Assembly (NCBI GenBank): GCA_004214275.1
Contig: SGYJ01000004.1
Location: 1-33,645 of the forward strand
Direction of reading: 5' to 3'
DNA: 33,645 nt
DNA from: Acidimicrobiales bacterium
Lineage (GTDB): Bacteria; Actinomycetota; Acidimicrobiia; Acidimicrobiales; Poriferisodalaceae
Shown: positions 32,951-33,645 of the stretch, in pieces
Numbering within the stretch: position 1 is the first letter of the stretch
How the letters are laid out: every line of letters begins with the position of its first letter
Notes under the pieces: generated by a model
What the model was told of the DNA's origin: nothing
What the model saw: only the letters and a program-made list of their open reading frames with translations
Database searches by the model: none
Program-made: the position numbers and the translations under genes

Positions 32951-33645
32951 GTGACCACTTTTGATATCACGCCTGACAAATTTCGACATTGGGTCTTCTC
33001 ACTCGACGGCGAAATAGCAACCTTGACGCTTACTGTCGACCCGGCGGCCGCAATATTTGGCACATATGAATTGAAGCTAAACAGCTACGACATAGGTGTC
33101 GACATCGAGCTAGCAAATGCCATCCGCCACATCCGTCTTACTCACCCGAATGTGAAATGTGTCGTAATTACGAGTGGCCTGGAAGGGACGTTTTGTGCTG
33201 GTGCGAATATTCGAATGCTGGCAGCCGCCGACCATTCCCACAAAGTCAATTTCTGTAAATACACCAATGAAACAAGATTGGAGATCGAAGAAACTAGCGC
33301 CTTAAGTGGGATCAAGTTCCTAGCTGCCATCAATGGAGCCTGCTCAGGTGGAGGGTATGAGTTAGCGCTCGCTTGTGACCATATTCTTCTAGTCGATGAT
33401 AAAAGCACTTCCGTTTCCTTGCCAGAAGTTCCGCTACTAGGAGTTCTTCCCGGAACTGGCGGCCTGACTCGCCTCACAGACAAAAGACACATCCGACGGG
33501 ATAGGGCTGACATTTTTGCATCGAAGGCAGAGGGCATATCCGGCGAAGAAGCGTTGAACTGGGGCTTAGTCGATGAACTCGCCACTCCTACAAATTTCGA
33601 CGAAACCGTCGCCCACCGAGCAAGTGAACTTGCAGCCTCTACCGT
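32951..33645 (+). CDS. boxC: BoxC, benzoyl-CoA-dihydrodiol lyase (2,3-epoxybenzoyl-CoA dihydrolase), 5' part
   Basis: The frame starts with GTG at 32951, with AGG eight bases upstream, and runs off the window after 231 residues; full BoxC is about 550. BoxC cleaves the ring of 2,3-epoxybenzoyl-CoA, giving 3,4-dehydroadipyl-CoA semialdehyde and formate, in the aerobic box pathway. The protein shows the BoxC-specific order F-R-H-W near the start, K-L-N-S-Y-D-I-G-V-D-I-E-L-A (42-55), F-C-A-G-A-N-I-R-M-L (81-90) and H-K-V-N-F-C-K-Y-T-N-E-T-R (97-109). G-G-G-Y-E-L-A-L-A-C-D (133-143, Glu137) and S-L-P-E-V-P-L-L-G-V-L-P-G-T-G-G-L-T-R (156-174, Glu159) follow. The two Glu are the crotonase pair. Divergent from the benzoate-CoA ligase. 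Confidence 0.95.
   Translation, partial: MTTFDITPDKFRHWVFSLDGEIATLTLTVDPAAAIFGTYELKLNSYDIGVDIELANAIRHIRLTHPNVKCVVITSGLEGTFCAGANIRMLAAADHSHKVNFCKYTNETRLEIEETSALSGIKFLAAINGACSGGGYELALACDHILLVDDKSTSVSLPEVPLLGVLPGTGGLTRLTDKRHIRRDRADIFASKAEGISGEEALNWGLVDELATPTNFDETVAHRASELAAST

Noticed and set aside
33142-33585. Minus-strand open frame of 147 codons at the right edge
   Set aside because: It is the antisense shadow of boxC, which has overwhelming motif support.
1-33645. CRISPR array, tRNA, rRNA, insertion sequence or prophage
   Set aside because: No regularly spaced repeats, no tRNA-like cloverleaf in the gaps, and no transposase, integrase or phage structural gene were seen on either strand.

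Overview
This window looks like a chromosomal piece of a catabolically versatile, moderate-GC actinobacterium. A marine or aquatic member of the Acidimicrobiia is the best guess. This is inferred from the gene families: a Pat-like aromatic aminotransferase, an F420-type LLM oxidoreductase, several CaiB/BaiF CoA transferases, divergent D-aminoacylase-type amidohydrolases and a phosphotransferase of the ACAD10-linked kind. GTG and TTG starts are frequent and gaps are short. I see no rRNA, tRNA, CRISPR array, insertion sequence or phage gene, and no gap of 300 bases or more.

Layout. 1-3333: the end of an acyl-CoA dehydrogenase converges on a TesB-type thioesterase, followed by a translationally coupled 2-keto-4-pentenoate hydratase-like / D-2-hydroxyacid dehydrogenase pair. 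3373-6277 (minus): a two-gene unit of divergent D-aminoacylase-family amidohydrolase and CaiB CoA transferase. 6474-10029: an unknown protein, uracil-DNA glycosylase with a phosphotransferase, an NTF2-fold protein and a small unknown protein. 10090-14009: a second divergent amidohydrolase, a methyltransferase, a cupin and an SDR. 14121-19034: an aromatic-amino-acid-type decarboxylase converging on a minus-strand unit of LLM oxidoreductase, HisC/Pat aminotransferase and aldehyde dehydrogenase.

19191-28292 is read entirely on the plus strand: a small membrane protein, a limonene-monooxygenase-like flavoprotein, a double-length CoA transferase whose first half lacks the catalytic Asp, the GTPase TypA, an epoxide hydrolase, an acyl-CoA ligase and a small charged protein. 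28301-33645 holds a crotonase/methyltransferase pair, an unusual multidomain esterase, a benzoate-CoA-ligase-type enzyme and, divergent from it and running off the window, the start of BoxC (benzoyl-CoA-dihydrodiol lyase).

Together the genes point to breakdown of aromatic, cyclic or terpenoid-like and modified amino-acid compounds through CoA thioesters. The strongest specific pathway signal is the aerobic box pathway for benzoyl-CoA at the right edge. The most suggestive unassigned module is monooxygenase, double CoA transferase, epoxide hydrolase and ligase. Functions below family level are inferences from motifs read by eye; no database search was possible.
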